DNA from: Desulfobacteraceae bacterium
Lineage (GTDB): Bacteria > Desulfobacterota > Desulfobacteria > Desulfobacterales > UBA5852
Assembly: GCA_014237395.1 (NCBI GenBank)
Contig: JABZFP010000030.1
Coordinates: 186,001 to 250,000 of the forward strand
Length of the DNA stretch: 64,000 nucleotides
Reading direction: 5' to 3'
Both the position numbers and the translations under genes were made by a program. The notes beneath the pieces were generated by a model. The model saw only the letters and a program-made list of their open reading frames with translations. It did not search any database and had not been told where the DNA came from. Positions 45,170 through 55,100 of the stretch are shown piece by piece (within the stretch, counting starts at the first letter, position 1; the number at the start of each line of letters is the position of its first letter).

Positions 45170-45930
45170 CGAGAACCCTCCGGTGAGGAAAAGCCGAACA
45201 GGGCGCTTTGCACGATCCGGGTGAGGTAGACGGTCTGCCGGGCCGTGAAATAGGCCCCACGCAACCGGTGATGGGAGCGACGATAGTCTCGGGCATGTTC
45301 TTCTGACCAGAAGAAGACACTTTCCTTTCAAAAATCATCGATGATGCTGGGTGCCTCCAGGGTTCCCAAATTGACGTCCGGTACAAACACTATCGGTCCG
45401 TCCCCTCCGCCGTGAAGGTGGTAGTCAAGATCGCTGTTAATATCCATTTCCATTGATCGCCCGCAATGCGCGCATTCCGATTCGACGGTTATCGCGAGGC
45501 GTTCGTTGCGCAAGTGCCCCTGCACGAAGGGCGTCGCAAAAGCGTCCACCGCTCAGGCGGCATAGAGCTGCTCACCCGAAGTGAACGTTATCCGATGGGG
45601 GGTCGGCGCTGTTGTCAACGGATAGGCCCAGATCACGGCGCCTGTTTCATTGCGAAAGAGGAACGTCATGTGGGTTTCCAATTCCTCCAGTATGGCGACC
45701 ACCTGCGCTTCCCTGATGTGGAGTTCCTCGGCGATGAAAGCTGCGGAAAGCGGCCGGCCCTCCCGGGGCAACTCCCGCACGACAAAGTGGTGCACCCGCC
45801 GATGGGACGCTGTCATGAAACTGAGGTTGTTCGTGATTCTCAGGCGCGCCTTGTGAATTTGTTTTTCCCACAGGAATGGGGGAACGGCGAGCATATAGCG
45901 CCAGAAACCGCTCATGAGGGTGTTTGCCAT
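45166..45930 (-). CDS. MerB-like organometal lyase read as a double-selenocysteine protein
   Basis: One frame of 254 sense codons if two in-frame TGA codons (45553-45555, 45328-45330) are decoded as selenocysteine (U126, U201). The start at 45930 has AAGGAGG eight bases upstream; the stop is TAA. The homology to MerB continues without break over both TGAs: a winged-helix N-terminal part (E-G-R-P-L-S-A-A-F-I-A-E-E), then Q-L-Y-A-A-U-A-V-D-A-F-A against MerB L-Y-A-W-C96-A-L-D99, then E-S-E-C-A-H-C-G, then I-I-D-D-F-U-K-E-S-V-F-F-W against R-Q-S-F-C159-C-H-V-H-F-F-A. Thus both catalytic cysteines would be Sec and the catalytic Asp is D129. MerB cleaves carbon-mercury bonds. The metal substrate here is unknown. 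Alternative: a pseudogene with two nonsense mutations, judged unlikely. Confidence 0.82.
45298..45315 (-). promoter_or_regulatory. Candidate bacterial SECIS hairpin after the second TGA
   Basis: On the minus strand TTCTTCT-GGTC-AGAAGAA is a perfect 7-bp stem with a GGTC loop, 19 bases after the TGA at 45328-45330. A GGU-containing apical loop at this distance is what SelB recognises in E. coli formate dehydrogenase mRNAs. The hairpin lies inside the V-F-F-W-S-E-E codons. Confidence 0.72.
45514..45525 (-). promoter_or_regulatory. Candidate bacterial SECIS hairpin after the first TGA
   Basis: On the minus strand GTGC-AGGG-GCAC forms a 4-bp apical stem with a G-containing four-base loop, 31 bases after the TGA at 45553-45555. 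TTGCG and CGCAA further out can extend the base with an internal loop. Distance and loop fit the known bacterial SECIS range, though the stem alone is weak. Confidence 0.5.
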
Positions 45931-46077
45931 TTGACCTTCCTCCTTTCGATGGTTTCGGTTATCATCGGGAAATGGCCATGGCGATCTTATCGGACCGAAT
46001 AGCATACGAATGCGTATGATGAGATTCATCCTAAAGGGTGAACCTTTAGACAGGTCAAGGCAGAAATATTTTTTTTA

Positions 46078-47424
46078 ATGATGGATGAGATGGTCCGATT
46101 GGCCTTCGACCGCTGTTCTGCTATAACCGCAGCGGGATACCGCCCGTTGTTGGCGTCTGATACAGAGCGGCGCCTGAATTATCGTGCAACGCAAAGGAAA
46201 ATCGCTATCACTATTTCGAACAGGCGTGACATTGCGCCGACATACGGCACCTTGATGCTGATCTGCTGCGGGGTCACCTTCGGGTGCTATTTGGGGGCCT
46301 TCATGCGCCTCCCCGTGGTGCCGCTGCATGCCCATTCGCTGGGCGTGGATACGGGCCGGATCGGCGTTATCAACGCCGCTTTTTTTCTGATGGCGGGCCT
46401 GCTGTCGTTTCCCTTGGGCATGGCATCCGACCGCTGGGGCAGCAAGCGGATGGCGGCGATCGGACTGCTTATCCTGGCGGTGACGTCCGGGGGGCTGGTC
46501 GCCTGCCGTACCTTCATCCATTTTACGCTGGCCTATCTCATGCTCGGCGTCGGCATCGCGGCTTTCGGCCCGACCATGATGACACTGGTTTCGGTGATCT
46601 CGCCGCGGTCTCATCTGGGACGTTCCTACGGCTGGTATACGACCGCCCTTTTTTGCGGCATGAGTCTGGGACCGGCCATCGGTGGTTTTCTGGCAAGGTT
46701 CATTGGGGCGCCGCAGGTGTTTCTCTCGGCCGGGGCCCTTTTGTTCCTCGATCTCGGCCTTTTGCTGTGGCTTCTTCCGGGCCGCCGGAAACCCCGCGTA
46801 CCATCTGATTCTCAGAGCCGCACGTCGAGAACCCTGAGGACCCTCCTTAAAAACCGTCCACTTCTGGGATGCTGGCTGATGACCCTGGGGGCCTGTTTCG
46901 GGTTGGGCATGTTCACCAGTTTTATGCCGCTGCACGCCCAGACCCGGGGGTTGGATGTCAGCCAGATCGGGATCGTGTTTTTCGCCCAGGGGCTCTGCAA
47001 CGGCGCTTCCCGTATCCCGTTCGGGCGATTAAGCGACAAGGTGGCCCGTCGAAGCGCGCTGGTGGTTCTCGGCATTGTCTTGTATGTGGCGGCGTTGTCC
47101 GGCTGCGGCCTGTCCCAAACCATGGGGCATTTTGTCCTTTCGGCAGGCCTGCTGGGGATCAGTATGGGATTGGCATTCACGTCGGTGGGTGCCTTGATTG
47201 CGGAAGTCGTGCCGCCCGCATGGCGGGGGAGCGCCATGGGAGGGTACAACACCTGCATCTATCTTGGCATGATGCTGAGTTCGGCGATCATGGGGGCGGT
47301 GAGCGAGGCCATTGGGTTTACGGCAGGCTTTCTCCTGACGGCCGGTGTCAATCTCGCTTTCCTGGGGCTGTTTTGTTTTCTTTTTAAGAATGATGTTTCG
47401 TCGCGAGGTGCGGCGGTGGCCTGA
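46078..47424 (+). CDS. Major facilitator superfamily transporter
   Basis: About twelve helices. The MFS loop motif after helix 2 is G-M-A-S-D-R-W-G-S-K-R, and the second half repeats it as G-R-L-S-D-K-V-A-R-R. The first 58 residues before helix 1 are not membrane-like and no good ribosome site precedes 46078, so the true start may be the TTG/ATG at 46252-46255. The gene is divergent from the MerB-like selenoprotein gene with a 147-bp gap, so export of a metal or xenobiotic is possible but unproven. Confidence 0.82.
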   Translation: MMDEMVRLAFDRCSAITAAGYRPLLASDTERRLNYRATQRKIAITISNRRDIAPTYGTLMLICCGVTFGCYLGAFMRLPVVPLHAHSLGVDTGRIGVINAAFFLMAGLLSFPLGMASDRWGSKRMAAIGLLILAVTSGGLVACRTFIHFTLAYLMLGVGIAAFGPTMMTLVSVISPRSHLGRSYGWYTTALFCGMSLGPAIGGFLARFIGAPQVFLSAGALLFLDLGLLLWLLPGRRKPRVPSDSQSRTSRTLRTLLKNRPLLGCWLMTLGACFGLGMFTSFMPLHAQTRGLDVSQIGIVFFAQGLCNGASRIPFGRLSDKVARRSALVVLGIVLYVAALSGCGLSQTMGHFVLSAGLLGISMGLAFTSVGALIAEVVPPAWRGSAMGGYNTCIYLGMMLSSAIMGAVSEAIGFTAGFLLTAGVNLAFLGLFCFLFKNDVSSRGAAVA

Positions 47425-47453
47425 CGCGGTTCATCGGTGATGCTTCGGCAAAT

Positions 47454-47493
47454 AAAAGGGCACGCCCCCGTGGCCGGAGGGCGTGCCCTTTTT
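47454..47493. terminator. Bidirectional Rho-independent terminator
   Basis: AAAAGGGCACGCCC (47454-47467) pairs with GGGCGTGCCCTTTT (47479-47492) with an 11-base loop. A-rich and T-rich flanks let it work on both strands, ending the MFS gene and the convergent cold-shock gene. Confidence 0.92.
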
Positions 47494-47512
47494 AAACTCG
47501 TGAACGGTTTTC

Positions 47513-47713
47513 TTAGACGACCGTAACGTTTGCAGCGGCGGGGCCTTTCTGGCCCTGCTCGATGTCAAAGGTAACCTTATCGCCTTCATTGAGGGATTTG
47601 AATCCGGAAGAATTGATTGCAGAAAAATGCACAAATACATCCGGGCCGTCTTCTTGCTCGATGAAGCCGAAGCCTTTGTCGCTGTTAAACCATTTTACCA
47701 CTCCATTAGCCAT
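47513..47713 (-). CDS. csp: Cold-shock domain protein (CspA family)
   Basis: 66 residues, the normal size. RNP1 (K-G-F-G-F-I) and RNP2 (V-F-V-H-F) RNA-binding motifs are intact, with the start [10 protein letters not shown]. It binds single-stranded nucleic acid and melts RNA structure. AAAGGAGG lies eight bases before the ATG. The upstream 200 bases could be a long structured leader as in other csp genes. Confidence 0.95.
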   Translation of the reverse strand: MANGVVKWFNSDKGFGFIEQEDGPDVFVHFSAINSSGFKSLNEGDKVTFDIEQGQKGPAAANVTVV

Positions 47714-48202
47714 GATGCCATCCTCCTTTCATAAAATTTTCTCAAAGTTCCACACTGGAGGTTGCCACTTTGACACATGGAGCAGTCCTTCAGAACGAAA
47801 CCGGCCCGCCAATTTGAAACAGGCCTTTATTGATTGCTTCCACAATAAAGTGTTTCTTTAAAAAATCAAGCGAAAAAAAGAGATTCCCCTTCCGGCCATG
47901 GGGGTCAAGGCCGTTGGAAATAATGAAAAAATATAAAAATTATAATGAATTATCAGTATGTTATGTTAGTTGGCGATAACCCATCATCCCGCCAGAAGTG
48001 ACGCCTGGCCCAGCCGTCAAGGCACGATGCATGGGCTTTCAGCATGGTTTGAGGCCCCTTGAGGCCCATGAGGGGCCGTTTCGGAGAACAATCAGCGGGA
48101 GGGATCGCCGGAATCTGACAAGGTTTGCAATACCATGAGAAAGACATTACCCTGCGGGAACGGCAGATACCCCATTAAAATGAAACCAGAGGAAAAAGAA
48201 GC
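47714..48202. other. Divergent intergenic region between csp and mtgA
   Basis: No gene. It includes the csp leader on the left, an AT-rich stretch at 47920-47970 likely to hold promoters, and an inverted repeat GGCCCCT/AGGGGCC (48053-48059, 48071-48077) of unknown role. Confidence 0.5.
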
Positions 48203-48994
48203 ATGACGATCCGCCGCAGCACGACAAGCCGCGCTCAACGACGGGAGATCGCCACCACCCGGACGCTGCAACGGAAGATATCGGGAACCGGCCGCACGGC
48301 CGCTGGCAGGCAGCGGGCGGATTCTATCAAGAAGACATGGCGACGCCTGGTGGGCGCCGGCGTCGTGCTGCTGCTGTTGAGCATTCTGATGGTGCTGCCC
48401 TGGCGTTGGTTTGCGCCGCCGACAAGTGCTTTTATGCTGCGTGAGCAGCTTTTCCAGAACAACGCCGTTCACTACCAGTGGGTTCCCTGGGGAAGTATTT
48501 CGCCTCATCTGGCCATAGCGGTCGTGGCCGCGGAAGACCAGAAATTTCCGGTCCATCATGGGTTTGATTTCGAATCGATTGCCAAAGCGCTGGATGAAAC
48601 GCGCGGCCGTCGCCGGGGGGCCAGCACCATATCCCAGCAGGTCGCCAAGAATCTTTTTTTGTGGCCGGGAAGAAGTTATATCCGCAAAGGGCTGGAAGCC
48701 TACTTTACGCTCCTCATCGAAACCTGTTGGCCCAAGCGCCGCATCCTGGAAATCTATCTGAATGTGGCGGAGTTCGGGCCGGGTGTTTTCGGCACGGGAG
48801 CGGCCAGCCGGCAGTATTTTGCAAAGCCGGCGGAGCGATTGTCGCTTTGGGACGCATCGCTGTTGGCGGCGGTGTTGCCGAGCCCCAAAAAAATGTCCGT
48901 GCTTCGGCCATCGCCCTATGTGCGTGGTCGTGCCTATGAGATCCGGACATGGGTGTATAAACTGGGTGGGGCGCGCTACCTGGCGGACATCTGA
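48203..48994 (+). CDS. mtgA: Monofunctional biosynthetic peptidoglycan transglycosylase
   Basis: 263 residues: an unusually long basic N-terminal tail (about 1-45), one membrane anchor (about 49-70) and a glycosyltransferase family 51 domain. Motifs are V-V-A-A-E-D-Q-K-F-P-x-H-x-G-F-D (catalytic Glu near residue 112), R-G-A-S-T-I-S-Q-Q-V-A-K-N-L-F and K-R-R-I-L-E-I-Y-L-N-V-A-E-F-G. No transpeptidase domain. It polymerises lipid II glycan strands. Its 3' end overlaps the convergent kinase gene by 19 bp. Confidence 0.93.
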   Translation: MTIRRSTTSRAQRREIATTRTLQRKISGTGRTAAGRQRADSIKKTWRRLVGAGVVLLLLSILMVLPWRWFAPPTSAFMLREQLFQNNAVHYQWVPWGSISPHLAIAVVAAEDQKFPVHHGFDFESIAKALDETRGRRRGASTISQQVAKNLFLWPGRSYIRKGLEAYFTLLIETCWPKRRILEIYLNVAEFGPGVFGTGAASRQYFAKPAERLSLWDASLLAAVLPSPKKMSVLRPSPYVRGRAYEIRTWVYKLGGARYLADI

Positions 48995-51321
48995 CCGGCA
49001 TCGATCGCCTGCCGGACGCTTAACGCCAAGGCCTGCATACTGATGGGTTTCATGATAAGATCGCGTATCCCCATGGAAAGCACGGTTTCCCGATCGATGC
49101 CGGCCGAATAGCCGGTGCACAGGACGATGGGCAAGTCCGGCCGGATGGACAGGATGGCGCGGGCGAGCTCGACCCCGCTCATCTTCGGCATGGACATGTC
49201 GGTGACCACAACGGCGAATGCTTCCGGTTGGATTCGGAAAAGTTCGAGCGCCTTTACGCTATCGGCGCTGACGGTCACTCGGTAACCCAGGCGTGTGAGC
49301 ATTTGTTCCCCGATGGTCACCAGCTGGGATTCATCGTCCACCAGCAGGACCGTCTCGGTTCCAGTGGGCAGCGGCGCCGATTTTTCCGCGGTTGCTCCAC
49401 CGACCTTTGCTTGACGTACCAGATAGACCCTGACCGCCGTGCCTTGCCCCTCCACACTGTCGACTTTGATGGCGCCTTGGTAACGGCTCACGATGCCGTG
49501 GACGACCGCCATGCCCAGGCCGCTGCCTTCCCCCTTGGGTTTGGTCGTATAATAAGGATCGAAAAGTCTCCGAACGACTTCGGGCGGCATACCGCAGCCC
49601 GTATCGCGCACGGTCAGCCGGAGGTAAGCCCCGACCGGCAGATTGATGTCCGGATCGGCGGAAGACGTATCGATGATGATGTCGTCCAAATCGACCGTCA
49701 GAATGCCGCCACCGGTTCCCATGGCATAGGCGGCATTGGCGCACAGGTTCATCAGAATCTGCTGGAGCTGGGTTTCGTTGGCCAAGGTAAACGCTTCGCT
49801 GGCAATATGCTGGCGGATCTCGATGGTCTGGGGGATTGACGCCCGCAGGAGCTTGAGCGATTCCTCGACAATGGCGCTGACCCGCACGGGTTTGATTTCG
49901 GTGTCATGCTGGCGGCTGAAGGTTAGGATCTGCTGAATCAGGTCCTTGGCCCGCTGCCCGGCCGTATGGATCTGGCCGAGGTTTTCATGGAGCGCGCCGC
50001 CCGGCGGGGCGTCCATGCGCGAGAGCTCCGTATACCCGATGATGGCCGATAGGATATTGTTGAAATCGTGGGCGATACCACCAGCCAGGGTGCCGACGGC
50101 TTCCATTTTCTGGGCCTGTGCCAGCTTGTTTTCAAGACGTCTGCGAACTTTCGCCTGGGTTTTCCGGTCGGTGACATCCCGAATCATGACAAGAATGCAG
50201 ATCTGGTTGTCGATGCGAACGGGGTGGGAGCGCACTTCAACCGTGGCCGGCCGGCCGCTTTTGCGGCGGATGGCAAACTCGCCTGGCCCCCAGGGGGTCC
50301 CCTTCAGGTTCGCCTTGAGGATGGCGCGGGCCTGAAAGTTGGGATCCGAGGCCACCAGGCCGAGATCAAAGATTTTTTTTCCGATGAAGGCCTCCCGGTC
50401 GACGCCGGTGATCGTTTCGACCGACTGGTTGCCCTCGATGATATCCCCCTTCAGGCTCAGCATGCAGTAACCGTCCGGTGCGAAGTCGAAGAGGACTTTC
50501 AAGCGTTCGCGGCTTTCCCGCAGCGCGGTTTCGATTTTTTCCCGCTCGTCGATTTGGCGCTGCAAAGCGGCGTTGGTGCTTGATAGCGCTTCTGTGCGCC
50601 GGATGACTTTTTCTTCCAGGCGGGTGTTCAGGGTTTTGACTTTTTCCTGCTCCCGGTTGAGCATGTAGCCTAGGAAGAAGTCCCGTCGGGCGGAATATTC
50701 CAGAAAATAGGCGATGAGCATGCCCAGCATGTTGGTCGCAAAGAGATAGAGACCATTGTGGAATAGGAGATCAAGGGGAATCGGCGTTACGGCCAGGGAG
50801 ACGCCAAGATAGGCGATCAGCAGGCTCATGCCTGCCACCGATGCGTAAAGGAACCGCTCCCGGATCAAAGCGTAGCCGAACATCATGGAAATAATGATGC
50901 CGACATAGTAGCCATAACTGACCGGGGGCGTGGCAATGGCGATCATCCCGATAAAGCCGCCGCCGGTCAGCAGGATATAGCCCATTGAGATCAGCTGCCA
51001 CCAGCGACGATAATAGGGCGTATACGTGAAACCGAAGCCCAGCAGAAAGACGGGACACACCACCAGAAAGCGAATGGTCCAGAGGCTGGCCGTCATTTCC
51101 GGAAAAAAACGGGCATCCAGAATGCCGGGAATACTATAGAGGAAAATGGTCAGCCAGTGGCAGAGGCGCAGGTGGGAAAGATTTCTTTCGAAATAGTCCC
51201 TGGCGAAGTGTTTTTCGAGGTGGCGATGCCGGCCCGCAAATGCCAGGGTGAATCGGTTGAGGGACATTTGCCCGCTGGGTGTCGCCGGGTTAAAGATGAG
51301 CACCGCGCTTTTTCCTTTCAT
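48976..51321 (-). CDS. Membrane hybrid histidine kinase with PAS and receiver domains
   Basis: 781 residues. Six or seven helices lie in about 52-210, followed by a coiled coil (about 222-270), a PAS domain (about 272-385), HisKA with A-G-G-I-A-H-D-F-N-N (His418), HATPase (D-T-G-C-G-M, G-S-G-L-G-M-A) and a receiver with Asp708 (V-V-T-D-M-S-M-P). The membrane module does not match 5TMR or MASE by eye. The architecture is close to the other three hybrid kinases of this window in its HisKA-to-receiver part, so these probably arose by duplication. Confidence 0.9.
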   Translation of the reverse strand: MKGKSAVLIFNPATPSGQMSLNRFTLAFAGRHRHLEKHFARDYFERNLSHLRLCHWLTIFLYSIPGILDARFFPEMTASLWTIRFLVVCPVFLLGFGFTYTPYYRRWWQLISMGYILLTGGGFIGMIAIATPPVSYGYYVGIIISMMFGYALIRERFLYASVAGMSLLIAYLGVSLAVTPIPLDLLFHNGLYLFATNMLGMLIAYFLEYSARRDFFLGYMLNREQEKVKTLNTRLEEKVIRRTEALSSTNAALQRQIDEREKIETALRESRERLKVLFDFAPDGYCMLSLKGDIIEGNQSVETITGVDREAFIGKKIFDLGLVASDPNFQARAILKANLKGTPWGPGEFAIRRKSGRPATVEVRSHPVRIDNQICILVMIRDVTDRKTQAKVRRRLENKLAQAQKMEAVGTLAGGIAHDFNNILSAIIGYTELSRMDAPPGGALHENLGQIHTAGQRAKDLIQQILTFSRQHDTEIKPVRVSAIVEESLKLLRASIPQTIEIRQHIASEAFTLANETQLQQILMNLCANAAYAMGTGGGILTVDLDDIIIDTSSADPDINLPVGAYLRLTVRDTGCGMPPEVVRRLFDPYYTTKPKGEGSGLGMAVVHGIVSRYQGAIKVDSVEGQGTAVRVYLVRQAKVGGATAEKSAPLPTGTETVLLVDDESQLVTIGEQMLTRLGYRVTVSADSVKALELFRIQPEAFAVVVTDMSMPKMSGVELARAILSIRPDLPIVLCTGYSAGIDRETVLSMGIRDLIMKPISMQALALSVRQAIDAGQMSAR

Positions 51322-51493
51322 CGATCGCGCAACGGTGGAACCGTTCTCAAGTCATCCGCATCTTACGCGATTCAGGTAAGACGGTGCCATATGCCATTCG
51401 TGTGGGACTGTTGGCATGATGTCAAACGTTTAAATGGCAGCCAGTGGAAGACCGGCGAAGTTTGCCGTGATCCCCGCGGGATCAAGGCTGGTA

Positions 51494-51781
51494 TCAGGTC
51501 CCGGGTGTTTCGCGGTCGCACTTCAATAGGTGTTCAAGCTCCGCCTTGGCCTGTTCAAGTTTATCGACGGTTTGCTGCAAACTGAACTCACGGGCTTCCA
51601 GCTTGACCATCATCATGCCGAAGGATTCCGCCAGATCCGCCAGCAGGCTGGGATAGCGCTGCCGTTTGGCAAGCTCGAACAGGCGCTCTGAATCCTTCTG
51701 GTCGTAATGACCGGAAGCGATTTTCTGGCAGGCCTGATTGAGCATTTCGAAAAGCTCCAGATAGTAACTTGCAAAATCCAT
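51494..51781 (-). CDS. Small coiled-coil hypothetical protein
   Basis: 95 residues starting at 51781, behind AAAGGAGG. It begins M-D-F-A-S-Y-Y-L-E-L-F-E-M-L-N-Q-A-C and its C-terminal half (about 60-88) is a heptad-like coiled coil (L-Q-Q-T-V-D-K-L-E-Q-A-K-A-E-L). No known family recognised. It sits between two hybrid kinase genes on the same strand, so it may be a signalling partner. The shorter start is preferred over an upstream in-frame ATG at 52003 because of the ribosome site. Confidence 0.72.
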   Translation of the reverse strand: MDFASYYLELFEMLNQACQKIASGHYDQKDSERLFELAKRQRYPSLLADLAESFGMMMVKLEAREFSLQQTVDKLEQAKAELEHLLKCDRETPGT

Positions 51782-52117
51782 GAGCCGACCTCCTTTTGAG
51801 ATTCTGTTCGGGCCGGGCGACAGGTGGACTTCCATATCGGATCGAATGGTTGGCCCTTTCACAATTGTAAGACCGGATGGTCTGTTGGCAACGCGGTTGT
51901 TCCCGGAGTGGATGCCGGTCCACATGGCGATCATTGAGGCGTTGCGCTGCCCTTGTAGATTCTCCGGGCATCCTGATTTTGTCCGGTAACAGGTCCAGTC
52001 CATTGATCGGGGAAGCCGGAAGATATATTGATCTGGTATCCCGAGCGGTTAGCGGACGGGTCGGCCTTTTTGCCTGGTGAGAGTGATCGTTTCTTGACAG
52101 GTGCTCAAGCTCAATCG
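51782..52117. other. Intergenic region between kinase and coiled-coil genes
   Basis: No gene seen. It would be the leader of the small coiled-coil gene on the minus strand. I recognised no riboswitch motif or terminator. Confidence 0.4.
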
Positions 52118-55100
52118 TCAGCGATCCAACGCTTCCCGGACAGAGCGGGCCAGGCTTTCCAGCGTGATCGGTTTGTGAATATAACCCGATAGGAAGGCAT
52201 GCTGGCCGACACCCTTGACGTATCCCGAACACATTAAGATTGGCATGTGTGGCCGAATAGCAGACAGTTTTTCGGCGAGCCGGTTGCCGGTCATACCCGG
52301 CATGGTCAAGTCGGTAATGACAATATCGTAGTTATCCGGATTTTGTTGAAATATGTCATAGGCTTTCTGGGGGTCGTTCACACCGGTGACGCTATAGCCC
52401 AGCTTGGCCAACATGGCTTTCCCGAGATCGACCAGCATGGGTTCGTCGTCCACAAAGAGCACCCGTTCCGTGCCGCCGGGGTTTGTTTGGGATGTTTGGG
52501 GCTGGAGAGCAACTTGTTGGTCGGCTACCGGGAAATAGACGTCAAAGGTGGTGCCCTCTCCGGGTGTGCTTGATACCTTGATCATGCCCCCGTGACTTTC
52601 GACGATCCCATGGACCACCGCCAATCCGAGTCCGGTGCCTTTGCCTTTTTCCTTGGTTGTAAAATAGGGATCGAAAATGCGTTCCAGGGTTTCTGTGTCC
52701 ATGCCGCAGCCAGTGTCAGCTATCGTTAGGCGGAGGTAATCTCCCGGCCTTAGGCGGCGTTCCAGAAGGGTATCGCCAGTAGAAAGTGTAACCGGGTTCA
52801 AGCTAACGCTCAGCGTTCCGCCGTTATCCTGCATGGCATGCATGGCATTGGTGCAGAGATTCATGATGATCTGGTGGATCTGGGTCGGGTCCGCCATGAT
52901 AAACAGCGGTGCGCTGTCGATGGTTTTGTTGATGTCGATCATGGCCGGCAGTGAGGCCCGGAGCAGCTGGAGGGCCTCCTTGACGATGCTGCTGATCTGG
53001 AGCGGCACTTTCTCTTGTTCCGACTGGCGGCTGAAGGCCAAAATTTGCCGGACCAGATCCGTAGCGCGGCCGGCGGCTTGTTTGACATTGGATAGATAGC
53101 CCTGGAGATCTGAGCCCTCCGGCAGTTTCAGCAGGGCCAGCTCGGTATAGCCGCCCACAGCCGACAGGATATTGTTGAAGTCGTGGGCAATGCCTCCTGC
53201 CAAAGTGCCGATGGCTTCCATTTTTTGGGCCTGCCGGAGTTGGCCTTCCAGTTGGTGCTTGTCATTTTCGGCGGTTTTTTCGGCCGTCAGGTCCTGGATG
53301 TGAAAAATAAAATGCAGGGGCTTACCTTTTTTGTCTCGCAAGAGCGACCCATTGACACGCGCCCAGACGGCGTGGCCGTCTTTGTGCCGGTAGCGTTTTT
53401 CAAATTGGGAAAAAGTCAGCTCGCCTTCGATCATAAGGGCCATTTCTTCCCGTCCGATGAAGCGATCTTCGGGTGTATTGATATCGTCCAACGATATGCC
53501 GGCCAGCTCCTTTTCGGTGTACCCCAGCAATTGTTGCAGGTAGCGATTGGAGGCCCGGATCTGGTGATCGAGAGTCACCAGGGCAATGCCTGTGGCAGCG
53601 TGATCGAAGGCCTGGCGCAGCCGATCTTCGCTTTCTTCCAGTTGGTGAAAAGAAATAATGTTGTTGATCGCGACCGCCGTCTGGGCGGCGATGCTGGACA
53701 CGAGATCTTTGTCGTTTTCCGTCAGGGGGTGCAACAAGGACGTTTTCCCGACCGCCAGAACCCCCATGTGTTTTTTTTCAAAAATGATCGGGACACAGAC
53801 CAATGATTGACAGCCGATTTGAGCGAGAAAGTCCATACAGGGTTGGGGAAGTATCGAGGCCAGCTCGGCCGTATCCTGCGAAAAAATGAGGGCGCGCTGT
53901 GCAGCGGCATGTGTCATCAGCTGCTTCATCGGCGGGCGGTCTTCCAGTAAGGTGACGTCCCGCTGACGATCCTGATTGTCGTAGGGAAGACCGAAGCCGA
54001 CGATCACATCGTCGCCATGCAGCACTTCCCCTTCGATCATGAGCAGGCCCCAGTCAAAGTCCAGTTTGTCGGCCATGATCCTGAGTTCGGTCAAGGCCAG
54101 ATCGCTTACTTCCGGTCGGGTCGTTACAAAATGGCCCATTTCAGCCATGACCGAAAGTTCTCCAAAGGTACGGGCCAGTTGCTTTGTCATCAGGTTGAAA
54201 GAGGCGGCCAGGTCCTCGAATTCATCGTTGCTGTCAACGGCGACGGCCTGGCTGAAATCGCCGTCGTGGATACGCCGGGTCCCTTGCTGGAGTTTTTCAA
54301 GCGGCACCAGGCTCTTGCGGATATACCGGATGCTGACCAGCAGGATAACCCAGAACCCCACCATAAGCGAGAGCGGGAAATCGAATTTGAAGCTCCGGAT
54401 AACGGCCAGGGCATCGGCGCGGGTTTGGCTGAGAACGATGGCCCATTTTTCCGATGCAAAGCGCGACTTCAGGAAAAGATCCCAATAGCAGGCCAGATAG
54501 ACCTGCTCATCGTTTTGCCACGTGAAGTGATGCGAAGAGGCATTGCGAAGCGGTGATGCGGATTTCCGGATTAGATCATCCGAAGGGCCGACGGAACTGA
54601 TCAGTACACGGCCGGAATGATCGAAGATGGTCAACTCGGTCATGGGCGGCAGGTTATACTGCTGGCCGATACCCCAGAGATAGGCCACGTTGACCTCCCC
54701 GATAAGGATGCCAGGTGTCGTATTGCCGATGGTGGTTTTGATGCTGAATAAGATACCCGCCGGAGCGTTGTCCTGCGGGATGATGCTGATGATACTCTTG
54801 CCGGCCTTCAGTTTCGTCTCTTCCGTAGCGGTGAATACCGGGGTTTTTGGGGTCTGGCCGTACAGCGGGATCTTGTGACCATCCTGGGCAACAAACTGGA
54901 GGCCTTGAAACCGCTGTGTTTTATATTCCGTTCGGGAAAGGGCGGTTTTGACCGAGGCGTGCTGTTCTTGGGTTGCGAGCGTGTGTGCCAGCAGGCGCAT
55001 TTCGTTTTCCAGGAATTCCAGGCGCTCATAAATAGACATGCCGATAGCTTTGGTCATCTGGCGCAGCCGGGCCACCGCCTGGTCGTTCAACTGGTGTTTG

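Noticed and set aside
45166..45930. Reading the MerB-like locus as two separate small genes or a pseudogene
   Set aside because: The frame never shifts, homology continues over both interruptions, both stops are TGA and both fall on catalytic cysteines with hairpins behind them. Random decay is a poor explanation.
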